DNA of 64,000 nt from Fodinibius salicampi (GTDB lineage Bacteria; Bacteroidota; Rhodothermia; Balneolales; Balneolaceae), in contig NZ_BAABRS010000001.1 of assembly GCF_039545095.1 (NCBI RefSeq), forward strand, positions 1,550,001 through 1,614,000. Direction: 5' to 3'. The translations under genes were made by a program, and so were the position numbers. The notes beneath the pieces are model-generated. The model worked only from the letters and a program-made list of their open reading frames with translations. It was not told where the DNA came from and ran no database searches. Positions 54,104 through 63,264 of the stretch are shown piece after piece. Position 1 is the stretch's first letter; the number at the start of each line of letters is the position of its first letter.

Positions 54104-55018
54104 TTATTTATTAAAGCTAAACATAAGCTTAATTATCATAGGAATACGATTCCATTGTCCTCTTAACGCTCGATTAAAAATGGCCAAAATAACAGTAGCG
54201 TACACCACCGGCAAATAGAGAGGATAAAATGAAGCTGTAAATTTCAATCGATTTTTGATCTGGTAGTAATCAGATTTTCTGCTTTTCTCTGCAGGTAAAG
54301 CCTGTTTACCCCCTATTGAGGCTCCCTCTTTATGATATACAATACTTTCGGGCGCAAAACCAACCTTAAATTTTCCTTTTGCCCGGGCAGCCCAGTCAAT
54401 TTCTTCGTAGTACAAAAAATATTCTTCATTCAGTAATCCTACTTCCCGAATAAATTCCCTGGAAACCAGCATAGAGGCTCCAATTACAAAATCAAGCCGA
54501 TCTTCCACTTCTTCAGGATTTATTTCAACATCTACCGCTGCTTGTCCCCCGATATTAGTGGACACTCCCAACCACTTGTTATAATGTCCACCGGCTAATG
54601 CCTGAATGGTATCACGTTGGTGGTAATAAATCAGCTTGGAACCACAAATACCTATAGCTGGGTTCTCTTCCATCCGTTCCACCAAGGCAGACAAAGCCCT
54701 TTTCTCTACCACGGTATCATTATTAAGCAGCCAGAAATAATCAGCGTCCTTTTCGATCGCATAATTAATTCCTAAATTATTTCCTCCCGCGAAGCCCGTG
54801 TTTTCCTTACTTTCTAGAAGGGTAATACCCGGATATTCTGTCTGAATCTTTGATACTGACTGATCTGTAGATCCATTATCAACGACCACAACCTCCTTAT
54901 GGGGATAATCCAACGCCTCCAGTGATTGGAGACATTCAATGGTATCCCGCCAACCGTTCCAGTTGACCAGAATAATAAAGACTTTTGGTGCATTTATTGT
55001 TTCTATCCCAGATCCCAT
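54104..55018 (-). CDS. Family 2 glycosyltransferase (rhamnosyltransferase-like)
   Basis: A 304-residue enzyme. GT2 motifs: IILVNWNGWRDTIECLQSL, VVDNGSTDQSV, ENTGFAGGNNLGI and WLLNNDTVV with the metal-binding Asp residues. The end has a membrane-like hydrophobic stretch. The NTGFAGGNN signature is that of the WbbL-like rhamnosyltransferase group. It begins one base after the flippase stop region. Confidence 0.9.
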   Translation of the reverse strand: MGSGIETINAPKVFIILVNWNGWRDTIECLQSLEALDYPHKEVVVVDNGSTDQSVSKIQTEYPGITLLESKENTGFAGGNNLGINYAIEKDADYFWLLNNDTVVEKRALSALVERMEENPAIGICGSKLIYYHQRDTIQALAGGHYNKWLGVSTNIGGQAAVDVEINPEEVEDRLDFVIGASMLVSREFIREVGLLNEEYFLYYEEIDWAARAKGKFKVGFAPESIVYHKEGASIGGKQALPAEKSRKSDYYQIKNRLKFTASFYPLYLPVVYATVILAIFNRALRGQWNRIPMIIKLMFSFNK

Positions 55019-55019
55019 A

Positions 55020-56591
55020 TCATTTTTTTGACATTCGGTCCTGTTTAAACCAGCTATTTATTACCGAGGATGCTTCTCCTTTTACCTCCTGATAGAAATC
55101 TAGCAACCGGTTTCGTTCTTCCAGTTTTAAAGTATAGGTCCAGATCAGGTAAAATATGAGTAGAGCTGATACGATTCCAAAACCTATCAGCGATAACCGA
55201 TCCTGAATATAGAAAAATAGTACTGCCAAACACCCAAAAGTTGCAGCATGGATAAGTGCCTGAACATACAATCCACGGCGGGGGTAATCCATAAAAGAAA
55301 TTAAGTTATTACAGAAATAGAGCAGCAGTACTCCGTCTATACTTACGCGCAATACCCACGCCAAAGCCACACCTATCACCCCCATCCAATAGGTAAAAAA
55401 CCAAATCATCAGGAGGTAAATTGGCAGCTCTAATAAATGTAATTTTGCCGTTATGTCTGGCCGGCCCGCAGCCTGAAGGGCTGTATATGGAACCGTAGCT
55501 ACCGAATTAACCAATATTCCTATCGCCAGTAATTGCAGAACTGTCGTACTGTTTTGAGCAAATTCGCTGCCAATCCAGTAAAACAGCAGTGGCTCTGCGG
55601 CTATGATTAAAAAAGTAACCACAGGCGCTAATATCAGCAAAAGATAACGGATAGATTTTTGATGTAATCCCGCCATTTTTTGGTGATCCTCCTTCGAATA
55701 AACGCTAAAGGCCGGAAACATAACCCCCATAAAGCTGCTGGATACAATCAAAAGACGGCTAATCATCTCGTAAGGAGTGGTATAATAGGCCACGGCGCTC
55801 ATTGTCAGGATAGCCCCCAGGATAAAACGGTCCATATACACCATAATGGGACTGATCAAATTGCTGACAGTAACCCAGGCCCCAAAGCTCAGCATCTCCT
55901 TAGCCCACTGAACAACGGGATATTCGGCAAGATCAAGTGTAAAATCGTCCCTAAGACAAAAGTAAAGATACATTCCAAATGTTATAGCCCGTGCTGCTAC
56001 CAATACAATAACCACATGCTGCAGCTGATTGCTGAAGGGCAATACCATGAGCGGACCCACATAATTGATTATTCCGGCCGGTACTTTTATGGCATTGACA
56101 ATACCAAACTTTTGCTGGGCTTCGAGTGCTCCCCGCGCGCCAATAGATCCCAGTACCAACGGGATGGAAAAGCTGAGCACATAAAAAGCATACTCCGTTT
56201 CTATTAGCAGTTCATCAGGAATGTTTAAAATATCATATACCAGGTATGGGGTCATTAGCCAGATCATCCCTCCACCTGCAACCCCTAATCCGCTAAGCAA
56301 GAGGATAGAAGTAATAATAATGGGTGATAGTTTGGACGCTCCCCTGGCTTCAAGATCAGCTACAAACTTTGTGGTAGCGCGGCCGATTCCCATATCAAAC
56401 AGTCCAAAATAGCCAATCACCATCCACACGATGGTAAGCACCCCAAACCGTTCCGTCCCCAGTCCTTCTATAACAAAAGGAATGGCAATAACAGCAAATA
56501 TTAGCGGCAGGCCTCGCCCGATAAGATTGATAGCCGTATTACGGGCTAATACTCCTTGCTTTTTGGAAGAAGAATCAGACGAAGTTTCCAT
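55020..56591 (-). CDS. Wzx-like oligosaccharide flippase
   Basis: A 523-residue protein with about twelve to fourteen helices and a MATE/MVF-type pattern: IGRGLPLIFAVIAIPFVIEG, DMGIGRATTKFVADLEAR. It would flip lipid-linked oligosaccharide units to the periplasm. It precedes the GT2 gene with one base between. The charged C-terminal tail is cytoplasmic. Confidence 0.9.
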   Translation of the reverse strand: METSSDSSSKKQGVLARNTAINLIGRGLPLIFAVIAIPFVIEGLGTERFGVLTIVWMVIGYFGLFDMGIGRATTKFVADLEARGASKLSPIIITSILLLSGLGVAGGGMIWLMTPYLVYDILNIPDELLIETEYAFYVLSFSIPLVLGSIGARGALEAQQKFGIVNAIKVPAGIINYVGPLMVLPFSNQLQHVVIVLVAARAITFGMYLYFCLRDDFTLDLAEYPVVQWAKEMLSFGAWVTVSNLISPIMVYMDRFILGAILTMSAVAYYTTPYEMISRLLIVSSSFMGVMFPAFSVYSKEDHQKMAGLHQKSIRYLLLILAPVVTFLIIAAEPLLFYWIGSEFAQNSTTVLQLLAIGILVNSVATVPYTALQAAGRPDITAKLHLLELPIYLLMIWFFTYWMGVIGVALAWVLRVSIDGVLLLYFCNNLISFMDYPRRGLYVQALIHAATFGCLAVLFFYIQDRLSLIGFGIVSALLIFYLIWTYTLKLEERNRLLDFYQEVKGEASSVINSWFKQDRMSKK

Positions 56592-56643
56592 TTATTGTTT
56601 TCTTAAACAGCGTTCAATCAAAGAACAAATGCGCCAAAAACCA

Positions 56644-57801
56644 CTACAGTTGTGAACGAACATTGTAATAAATATTTCGGCCTGCTATATAAAGGAAAGA
56701 AACAATCAGTCCGCTTATGATGGAGAGCACAATAATGAGTATACGCTGGGGCTCACTCTTGTTGTTGGGTACATTCACTGACTGGATAACCTTAAAAACC
56801 GGGGTCTGTTCCTGAACTTTCATTTTAGCCTCCATCAGCTGCTGGGATACATTATTATACATCTCATAGGCTAAATCAAATTCTGCCTGCAGGCGCTGCT
56901 CCTGGGTTCGCGACTTGGCTGTAGATAAATTCACATTTTGATCCAAAAATGTAGCCAGCTCATCCTGCACTTCCTTCAGTCGCTCCTGCGCCTGTTGATG
57001 CTGTGTTTGAGCAAAAGCCAAGTCTTCTTTGGCTTTCTGTGTACTATATTCTTCCACAAACTTTTTGAGCATATTAATCACCTCCCGGTTAACCTGGGCA
57101 GACGCCATCGCATCAGGCATTTGAGCGGTAGTAGTCAATACTCCTGTTTGACTGTCAAGCTCAATTTCAATGCGTTCCCGCATATTCTCTATTATCTCAA
57201 GCTCATTATCAGTCAGTTCCAATACGGCCTCTTCATCAAAAATATCACGCAGCCATTGAGGCAGTGTTTCTTGTGAGGAAGAAGAACTGAACTTGCCCGG
57301 AAGCTTTATGGTGTACTCTACCAGCCACTCAAAAAAAGAAAGATCGCGAATGTCTTTAAAATACGTATATCCACTAACCGTGGTATCCTTTTTAGAAAAG
57401 TAGTAGTCTTGCTGCAGCAGCGTATGTTGAAACCCAAGACTTTCAACAATTTTGGGATATACATCCGGAGCTATTTTACCCTCCTGGGATAAATCCATCG
57501 ATCCCAAGCCTCCCAGCCCCAAGAGTCCTCCATAGCTATCCAACATATCTCCCGCAGAGCTCTCACTCTCTTTCATCTCAGGTAAAAGCAACGCTTCCGA
57601 AGTATATTCCACCGGACTAAAAAGCGCCAAAACGATGCCTAATAAAAGAAAAGAACCCGTGATTTTTTTTATTAGGGCTGTGTTATCCCCCATTAACCGG
57701 ATCAAATCAATCAGATTTACGGCATTATCTTCATTGATATCTTCTTCAACGGGAATCAACCGATATTCTTTAACGGGAGCCTGGCCTTTTCCTTCGGGCA
57801 A
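56644..57801 (-). CDS. Wzz-like chain-length determinant
   Basis: A 385-residue protein with a hydrophilic N-terminus, a first helix (about 47-64), a periplasmic coiled-coil segment (about 260-335) and a second helix (about 360-378). The PCP/Wzz domain fits control of polysaccharide chain length. There is no ATG: the annotated start is a TTG at 57799-57801, with AGGA about 13 bases upstream. An upstream in-frame stretch (LSDENQHNNQESGEH) is also open and hydrophilic, so the true start may be non-ATG and upstream. Confidence 0.8.
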   Translation of the reverse strand: MPEGKGQAPVKEYRLIPVEEDINEDNAVNLIDLIRLMGDNTALIKKITGSFLLLGIVLALFSPVEYTSEALLLPEMKESESSAGDMLDSYGGLLGLGGLGSMDLSQEGKIAPDVYPKIVESLGFQHTLLQQDYYFSKKDTTVSGYTYFKDIRDLSFFEWLVEYTIKLPGKFSSSSSQETLPQWLRDIFDEEAVLELTDNELEIIENMRERIEIELDSQTGVLTTTAQMPDAMASAQVNREVINMLKKFVEEYSTQKAKEDLAFAQTQHQQAQERLKEVQDELATFLDQNVNLSTAKSRTQEQRLQAEFDLAYEMYNNVSQQLMEAKMKVQEQTPVFKVIQSVNVPNNKSEPQRILIIVLSIISGLIVSFLYIAGRNIYYNVRSQL

Positions 57802-57846
57802 ATGTTCACCGGATTCCTGATTGTTATGTTGGTTTTCGTCGCTCAG

Positions 57847-58167
57847 AGAAATATTCTTTTAGATGAAATTTTGCACAGTTCTAATAAGCTCAAATTATAC
57901 GGATTTTTCCTCAGCAGCAAAAGGCGAATTCTTTATCCATATATCCTATTTCCTTAAGGTTTATTAAATTACACTGATAGTTCGTTGGTTGCAAAACCAA
58001 CTGTCATTATATTCACAATGACAGCTCTTTAAAGGGAAAGGGTTTGCCAAGCCATTGATAAATATTTCTCTTTCTCAAACCCAAAGCAATGAACTCTAAT
58101 AATCATAGTATCTTCTTACTATATTTAATATTCTTGCAATATTACTCAAATCCCACAATAACCATAG
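57847..58167. other. Intergenic region with two adjacent hairpins
   Basis: These 321 bp separate the divergent Wzz-like and sulfotransferase genes. GTTGGTT/AACCAAC around GCAA (57984-58001) and CTGTCATT/AATGACAG (58001-58024) are two perfect, adjoining stems. The rest is AT-rich promoter-like sequence. No coding frame is convincing. Confidence 0.55.
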
Positions 58168-59175
58168 ATGCAGAATAATCCTATTTTAGTGACGGGAATC
58201 CACCGTTCTGGCAGTACTTTTGTTGGAAATATGCTGAGCCTGAATAGAAATATTGGCTATATCCAAGAGCCGTTTAACAGGGATTATGGTCTTAAAATTT
58301 TTGATGTCAACTTTACCTATCTCACAGATACATCAATAACACATCAGATACAGAAGACCCTCGACCAGCTTATTTTACTGGATAAAGCGGACTATCATAT
58401 TCCTTCTATTAACCGGGAACACCACGGGCTTGAGAACAGAAAAGAACTTTGTAGGGATTTCTTTGCTCAGCCAAACATCCAAAACACTCCTGCTTTTATC
58501 AAGCGCTTGCTTTTTAAGTCAAAAGGGCAGCTTCTGTTTAACCGTGCCAAGTATGATCCCCGTGTAGACAGACTACTTATCAAAGATCCTCTTGCCTGCT
58601 TGGCAAGCTCATTTCTGCACCAGCGATACGATATGGATGTGGTGATATTGGTTCGCCATCCGCTGAGCTTTGCGGGAAGCCTTAAACGACTGGGCTGGCG
58701 ATTCAATTTTGACAATATTCTGTCCCAGGAACAACTTATGAGTGATTATCTGAAGCCCTATCGGGAAGAGCTAATCTATTTACAAAATAAACAAACCACG
58801 GTTGTTGAGGAAGCCGCCATGCTCTGGAACTGTATTTATACGGTATTGACTAATTTCATTAGTAAAAATCCCTCATTTATCGTTTGCAGGCATGAAGATA
58901 TCGCTCAAAGCCCTGTTAAAACCTTTCATAACCTCTATTCCAAGTTAAATTTAAACTATACTGCTTCTGTGGAAAAGAAAATATCCGAGCACACAAATGA
59001 GGATAATCCTGTATCAACCCAAAATAACCGGGCCCACCAACTCAAACGAAACAGCGAGGCACTCATTTATAAATGGAAAGATATTCTGACTGAAGATGAG
59101 ATCATTCATATCTCTGAGAAAACCAAGAAAATAGCTTCAAATTTCTATCAGCAGGATTTTTTCCGAGATATCTAA
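58168..59175 (+). CDS. Sulfotransferase-family protein
   Basis: A 335-residue protein with the PAPS 5'-phosphosulfate-binding loop GIHRSGSTFVG (residues 10-20), the 3'-phosphate loop VVILVRHPLSFAGSLK at about 168, and FIVCRHEDIAQSP. These fit a cytoplasmic carbohydrate sulfotransferase, which would sulfate the nearby polysaccharide. No transmembrane segment is visible. It is the last gene of the polysaccharide region, divergent from wzz. Confidence 0.85.
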   Translation: MQNNPILVTGIHRSGSTFVGNMLSLNRNIGYIQEPFNRDYGLKIFDVNFTYLTDTSITHQIQKTLDQLILLDKADYHIPSINREHHGLENRKELCRDFFAQPNIQNTPAFIKRLLFKSKGQLLFNRAKYDPRVDRLLIKDPLACLASSFLHQRYDMDVVILVRHPLSFAGSLKRLGWRFNFDNILSQEQLMSDYLKPYREELIYLQNKQTTVVEEAAMLWNCIYTVLTNFISKNPSFIVCRHEDIAQSPVKTFHNLYSKLNLNYTASVEKKISEHTNEDNPVSTQNNRAHQLKRNSEALIYKWKDILTEDEIIHISEKTKKIASNFYQQDFFRDI

Positions 59176-59226
59176 CCCGCTAAGCTGGCTTCCCCCGGGG
59201 TTTAAATTTTACTCCAAATGGTTTCA

Positions 59227-61278
59227 TTAAAATTTAATGCGTGCCTGAATGCCTATTTCACTTCGGGTATCCCCTTGGATTTCATTCAATCCGCTCCCGA
59301 TAACCTGCTTGTCCTCGTATTTGGTGATCCCAAATTTTGCCCACAGTTCCAGATAAGAAAACGGTTCGTAATTAAGCAGCAGGTACATCCGCTGTCCCTG
59401 GTCGAACAAAACCTGACTTCCAAACACGTACAGCAAATCATTCTCAAACTGATATACGCGTGTCGCAAAACTTTCGGTATCGAAGACCGTCAGGCGGGTA
59501 TCCAGACGTAAATTATTACGCAGCTGAAGCCGCACATCCTGGTAAAGCAAAATACCGCTTTCAAGTGAGGCCCCCGGCTCACGGTTTTGAACCAGCTCTC
59601 CCCGGGTGCGAAGGCGGATATTTTTATTTACCTGGTATTCAATATTCGCACGAATACTACTGCGCTGACCATTTCCCAATGCCCGCTGTGTGCGTCCCAG
59701 TTCATCCGGGGTCTCATACTCTCCTTCTTTGGTTTCACTTCGCCACTGCAGATACACTTCCCAATCCGCAGTTAGCTTAACTTCCGCCCTGCCCAGCCAT
59801 TCAAATCCCTTTGTCGACTGATGAGTCCCAAAACGCGGACCGGGAAACCTGAACTGATCCATATACCCGCTAAGCGTAATGTTCTCCCCGATGGCATGCT
59901 GAAGTCCCAAATAAACTCCCTCTTCATTTTTGGGCGCACCCGATGATTCTCCAAAACCGCTGCCCTGAATTGACTGGAACTCTTTCTTATAATTCCGGTA
60001 GGCTAAAGCCATATCAGTTTGCTCTCCAACAGGACTTTCAAGCCCTGCAACCAAACCCATGCCCCCATTTTCACTTCTTGCGGCCTCTCCGAATATAATA
60101 GCCGGCCCGACCAATAACGTATAATCTATCCCAAAAACGGAAATTGAGGTACCCCGAAAATCATAACGGGCATACGGCTGTTGACTAGCTGTAATATAGC
60201 GATTAAAAAAGGTTCGGTATCCTGTGGTACCTATAATTCCAATAGGAAATTCCATCTGTAGGCGTCCTCCATATAACATTTGCCGCACATTTCCTCTCCG
60301 TTCGTACTGCCTGGCCGTCCGGTGATAGCCACTTGAAGTTGGAAAGCGAATTGTATCGGATGAAATTTCACTGGCGGTAAGTCGCCGGACGGAATAAAAT
60401 CCTGTTAGCTGGAGCCGACCTCCGACAGTAGCAGCCGCTCCCCGGAAATAATTGGATTCCTGCGCAGAGGTATAAGGCTTGATTCCTCTTCCACTGCGAT
60501 TAGCAGCTCCCGTAACATCTCCGCCTTTGCCGAATACGCCGCCGTTCCACAAAACAAGTCCCTGCCCAAACGATAAGCTGTAATCTCCTAAGGCAAGCGT
60601 GCGCAACTTTCCGTTACCTTCCAGTGCCAAATGCCACGACTGATGATCGAATCGTACGGGACTTTCCAGTATCTCACCGGCATCTTTTTCCTGCGTCAGG
60701 TTTATGGACAAATGGTTGCTCCGGTATCCCATCCGCTGGTAATATTTTACAGCATTTCCCAGGTATCCGCCCCCTTCCGGCGAATCCAGATAACCGCGTG
60801 CTGGCTGTAAATCTCGCTGGTAACGGCTAAAAGACTGAAATTGTCCATTACTGGTCCAATACCGCGGATCAGTATAGAGTATTTTACCGAGCTGAAGTCC
60901 TTTCCCAATTGTAATATAGGGGCGTATTTTATCATACGTTACCCTCCCAATCCCGGATACTTCCACCAGCTCATCGGGCGTTTCAAACGGTTTTCTCTCT
61001 TCCCGGTAGCGAATAATAGCCCGGGCGGTTTTCAGGTTGAGACCCGGAACCTGTCGCAGACTGTGCAAGCCCGCAGTATTAACATTCACGGGATTTGCGG
61101 ATAATTCCTGCAAGAACTGAATCAACTGCTCGCTATTTGCTTCGGCATCCTCGGGATCAAAGCCCTCAAGCGCCTGTTCCAAATCCTGCTGCACCTCCGT
61201 ACTTAAAGAATCCCGTTCCTGGGCACTGCTTACATATGGAATTACCAGGAACAGAGATATTATGACAAAGACCTTCAT
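59227..61278 (-). CDS. HHH-domain outer-membrane beta-barrel protein
   Basis: A 683-residue exported protein. A signal peptide (about 1-19) is followed by an acidic linker and two helix-hairpin-helix motifs, NVNTAGLHSLRQVPGLNLKT and DELVEVSGIGRVTYDKI (about 58-117), of the ComEA type. The remainder is a long beta-barrel of amphipathic strands ending in IGIQARIKF. The mix of a DNA-binding-like motif and a barrel is typical of this Bacteroidota family; DNA uptake is a guess. The upstream PorV-like gene is 3 bp away. Confidence 0.85.
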   Translation of the reverse strand: MKVFVIISLFLVIPYVSSAQERDSLSTEVQQDLEQALEGFDPEDAEANSEQLIQFLQELSANPVNVNTAGLHSLRQVPGLNLKTARAIIRYREERKPFETPDELVEVSGIGRVTYDKIRPYITIGKGLQLGKILYTDPRYWTSNGQFQSFSRYQRDLQPARGYLDSPEGGGYLGNAVKYYQRMGYRSNHLSINLTQEKDAGEILESPVRFDHQSWHLALEGNGKLRTLALGDYSLSFGQGLVLWNGGVFGKGGDVTGAANRSGRGIKPYTSAQESNYFRGAAATVGGRLQLTGFYSVRRLTASEISSDTIRFPTSSGYHRTARQYERRGNVRQMLYGGRLQMEFPIGIIGTTGYRTFFNRYITASQQPYARYDFRGTSISVFGIDYTLLVGPAIIFGEAARSENGGMGLVAGLESPVGEQTDMALAYRNYKKEFQSIQGSGFGESSGAPKNEEGVYLGLQHAIGENITLSGYMDQFRFPGPRFGTHQSTKGFEWLGRAEVKLTADWEVYLQWRSETKEGEYETPDELGRTQRALGNGQRSSIRANIEYQVNKNIRLRTRGELVQNREPGASLESGILLYQDVRLQLRNNLRLDTRLTVFDTESFATRVYQFENDLLYVFGSQVLFDQGQRMYLLLNYEPFSYLELWAKFGITKYEDKQVIGSGLNEIQGDTRSEIGIQARIKF

Positions 61279-61281
61279 ACG

Positions 61282-62133
61282 CTACCACCGAACTTTAAAG
61301 TCAATAGCCGGACTGTATCCCAACACGTTATTCTCGTGTCGCTGTACTCCCACACTCGCTCCCCATAATCTGCTTTCATAGCCGAAACCTGCCGCAAAGG
61401 TTTGGGGAGCCGTTGTAATACCCGCTCTGCCCATTAATCCAGCAATAATATTAACCTCAATTCCACTTCTGAAGGCCACTGGGAAACGCACGTCTTTAAA
61501 TATTTCTGTGGAAAAAAGAGCTATATCGGAAAGAAAGTATGAAAGTCCCACACTCAGATTACGCGGTAATTCCTCATCGTTAAGAGAGCCGTAGGCAGGT
61601 TGATTAAGATTAATGGCCTTGGCCCCGATCCAAAGTCCGGGTACAACGGAAGCAGCGACTCCCAGATCAACTCCAAATGCACCGGCTGAGCCATATCCTC
61701 CACCCTGTATGACGTGATTATAGTTTAACACAATACCGTAATGGAAGCCTGCCACTGAATGTTTATAGCCCATCCGTAACCTGCTTTCATTGAAAAGGTC
61801 GTATCCATAACGATGTGCACCTGCCGAAAATACTCCAATATCCGTAGGATAATTGACCGCAGCGGCCATATCCGTAATTTCAGCTAACCCAAAATAACGC
61901 ACACCAAAAAAGGAAACATCAGGTCTTTGATCAGATATCATAGCCGGATTGCCAAATACAGACCATGAACTGTTGGGCAGCGCCGTAGTGGCCTGCCCCA
62001 TCGACAATTCCCGGGCTCCTAATACGGCCTGTCCCTCTGCATCCGGAGGAGAACTCAGTCCGCTTAAACATACCAGGAGAAGAATTAAAAGTTTTCTGTG
62101 AGAATGCCTGTGCTTTTTTATAATATATTCCAT
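61282..62133 (-). CDS. PorV/UPF0164-like outer-membrane protein
   Basis: A 283-residue exported protein with a signal peptide (about 13-35) and the N-terminal pattern LGARELSMGQATTALPNSSWSVFGNPA, then about a dozen strands. This matches small FadL-like, PorV/PorQ-type barrels. It lies 3 bp before the HHH barrel gene, so the two are one transcript. The role in protein secretion is inferred from the family only. Confidence 0.78.
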   Translation of the reverse strand: MEYIIKKHRHSHRKLLILLLVCLSGLSSPPDAEGQAVLGARELSMGQATTALPNSSWSVFGNPAMISDQRPDVSFFGVRYFGLAEITDMAAAVNYPTDIGVFSAGAHRYGYDLFNESRLRMGYKHSVAGFHYGIVLNYNHVIQGGGYGSAGAFGVDLGVAASVVPGLWIGAKAINLNQPAYGSLNDEELPRNLSVGLSYFLSDIALFSTEIFKDVRFPVAFRSGIEVNIIAGLMGRAGITTAPQTFAAGFGYESRLWGASVGVQRHENNVLGYSPAIDFKVRW

Positions 62134-62157
62134 AACAAATAACTCTCTTTGATTTAG

Positions 62158-63096
62158 GTGTTACGTATTTTGATATATCTATTTTTTACCAAACGAAACC
62201 GGATCCCAGTTCTCTTTATTTTTATTTGTATGGGACTCCTGTTGCTTCCTATGAGAGGCATTAGTCAGGAAATTGATGCGCGCGTAACTGTTGATCGCAG
62301 TCAATTGAGCAACACTTCGCTCAGCTTCCTTGACAATCTCTCTGATGAAATCGAATCGTATATAAACGAATACAATTGGACCGATACCGATTTTAAACTA
62401 CAGGAAAGAATCAGGCTCGATCTTCAGATTACGTTAATGAGTACCGATGACAATTTCAACTTTAATGCTCAGGTTGTTGTTCAATCGCGACGTCCGATCT
62501 ATAATACCCCACGCGAAACCATGCTCTTTTTTCATAATGATGAAAATTGGACGTTCAATTATACGCCCAACCGATCCCTCCGGCATGATCTGCTCCAGTT
62601 CGATACCCTAACCAGCTTTATCGATTTCTATGTATATATAGTTCTTGGATACGATTTTGACAGTTTTGAAGAGCTGGCAGGCACCCCCTATTTTTCGGAG
62701 GCTCAAAATATTCTTTCACAGGCCCAGAATTCTTCTGCCACCGGCTGGGATTCCAACAATAACAGGCGCAACCGGGCGCAACTTGTCTCAAATCTTCTAA
62801 GTTCTAATTATGAATCATTACGGTCAGCCATCTATGAGTATCACCGCCTTGGACTGGATCGTTTTGTCGATCACCCTAAAGAAGCGAGGCAACAGATTAT
62901 AGCCACGCTCCAAAAAATTGATGAAGCAAAAAGCCGCACTTCCTCAAATTTTCTATTTGATATCTTCTTCAATACTAAATACCGCGAATTAGTATTTATT
63001 TTTGAAGATGCCGAACCACAAGTTCGGCGCAATGCCTTTGAAGTTCTGTCAACCGTTGATCAAAGCCATCTTTCTGAGTATCGAAAGCTGCAGTAG
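62158..63096 (+). CDS. DUF4835 family envelope protein (PorD-like)
   Basis: A 312-residue protein with a hydrophobic signal segment (about 17-37) that ends at ISQEIDARV. The family signatures RISRPIYNTPRETMLFFHND (present as RRPIYNTPRETMLFF), DTLTSFIDFYVYIVLGYDFDSFEE and GYDRLGLDRF-type HRLGLDRFVDHP are visible. DUF4835/PorD proteins are linked to type IX secretion in Bacteroidota. The start is a GTG at 62158; a nearer start before the signal is possible. It is divergent from the PorV-like gene by 24 bp. Confidence 0.85.
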   Translation: MLRILIYLFFTKRNRIPVLFIFICMGLLLLPMRGISQEIDARVTVDRSQLSNTSLSFLDNLSDEIESYINEYNWTDTDFKLQERIRLDLQITLMSTDDNFNFNAQVVVQSRRPIYNTPRETMLFFHNDENWTFNYTPNRSLRHDLLQFDTLTSFIDFYVYIVLGYDFDSFEELAGTPYFSEAQNILSQAQNSSATGWDSNNNRRNRAQLVSNLLSSNYESLRSAIYEYHRLGLDRFVDHPKEARQQIIATLQKIDEAKSRTSSNFLFDIFFNTKYRELVFIFEDAEPQVRRNAFEVLSTVDQSHLSEYRKLQ

Positions 63097-63264
63097 ATCT
63101 TCTGTTAAGAACTGAATTAGCGATTTACATAAAATGAATCCTTTATTTCTACCCAATCCGATAACTACTCTTTCCTACCAGCTGAATATTTTATCTCAGG
63201 TTTTGTATATTCGTTTGCAAGAGGCCAATAAAATTCCATTCTAACAGAAAAAAATTTTTAGCCT

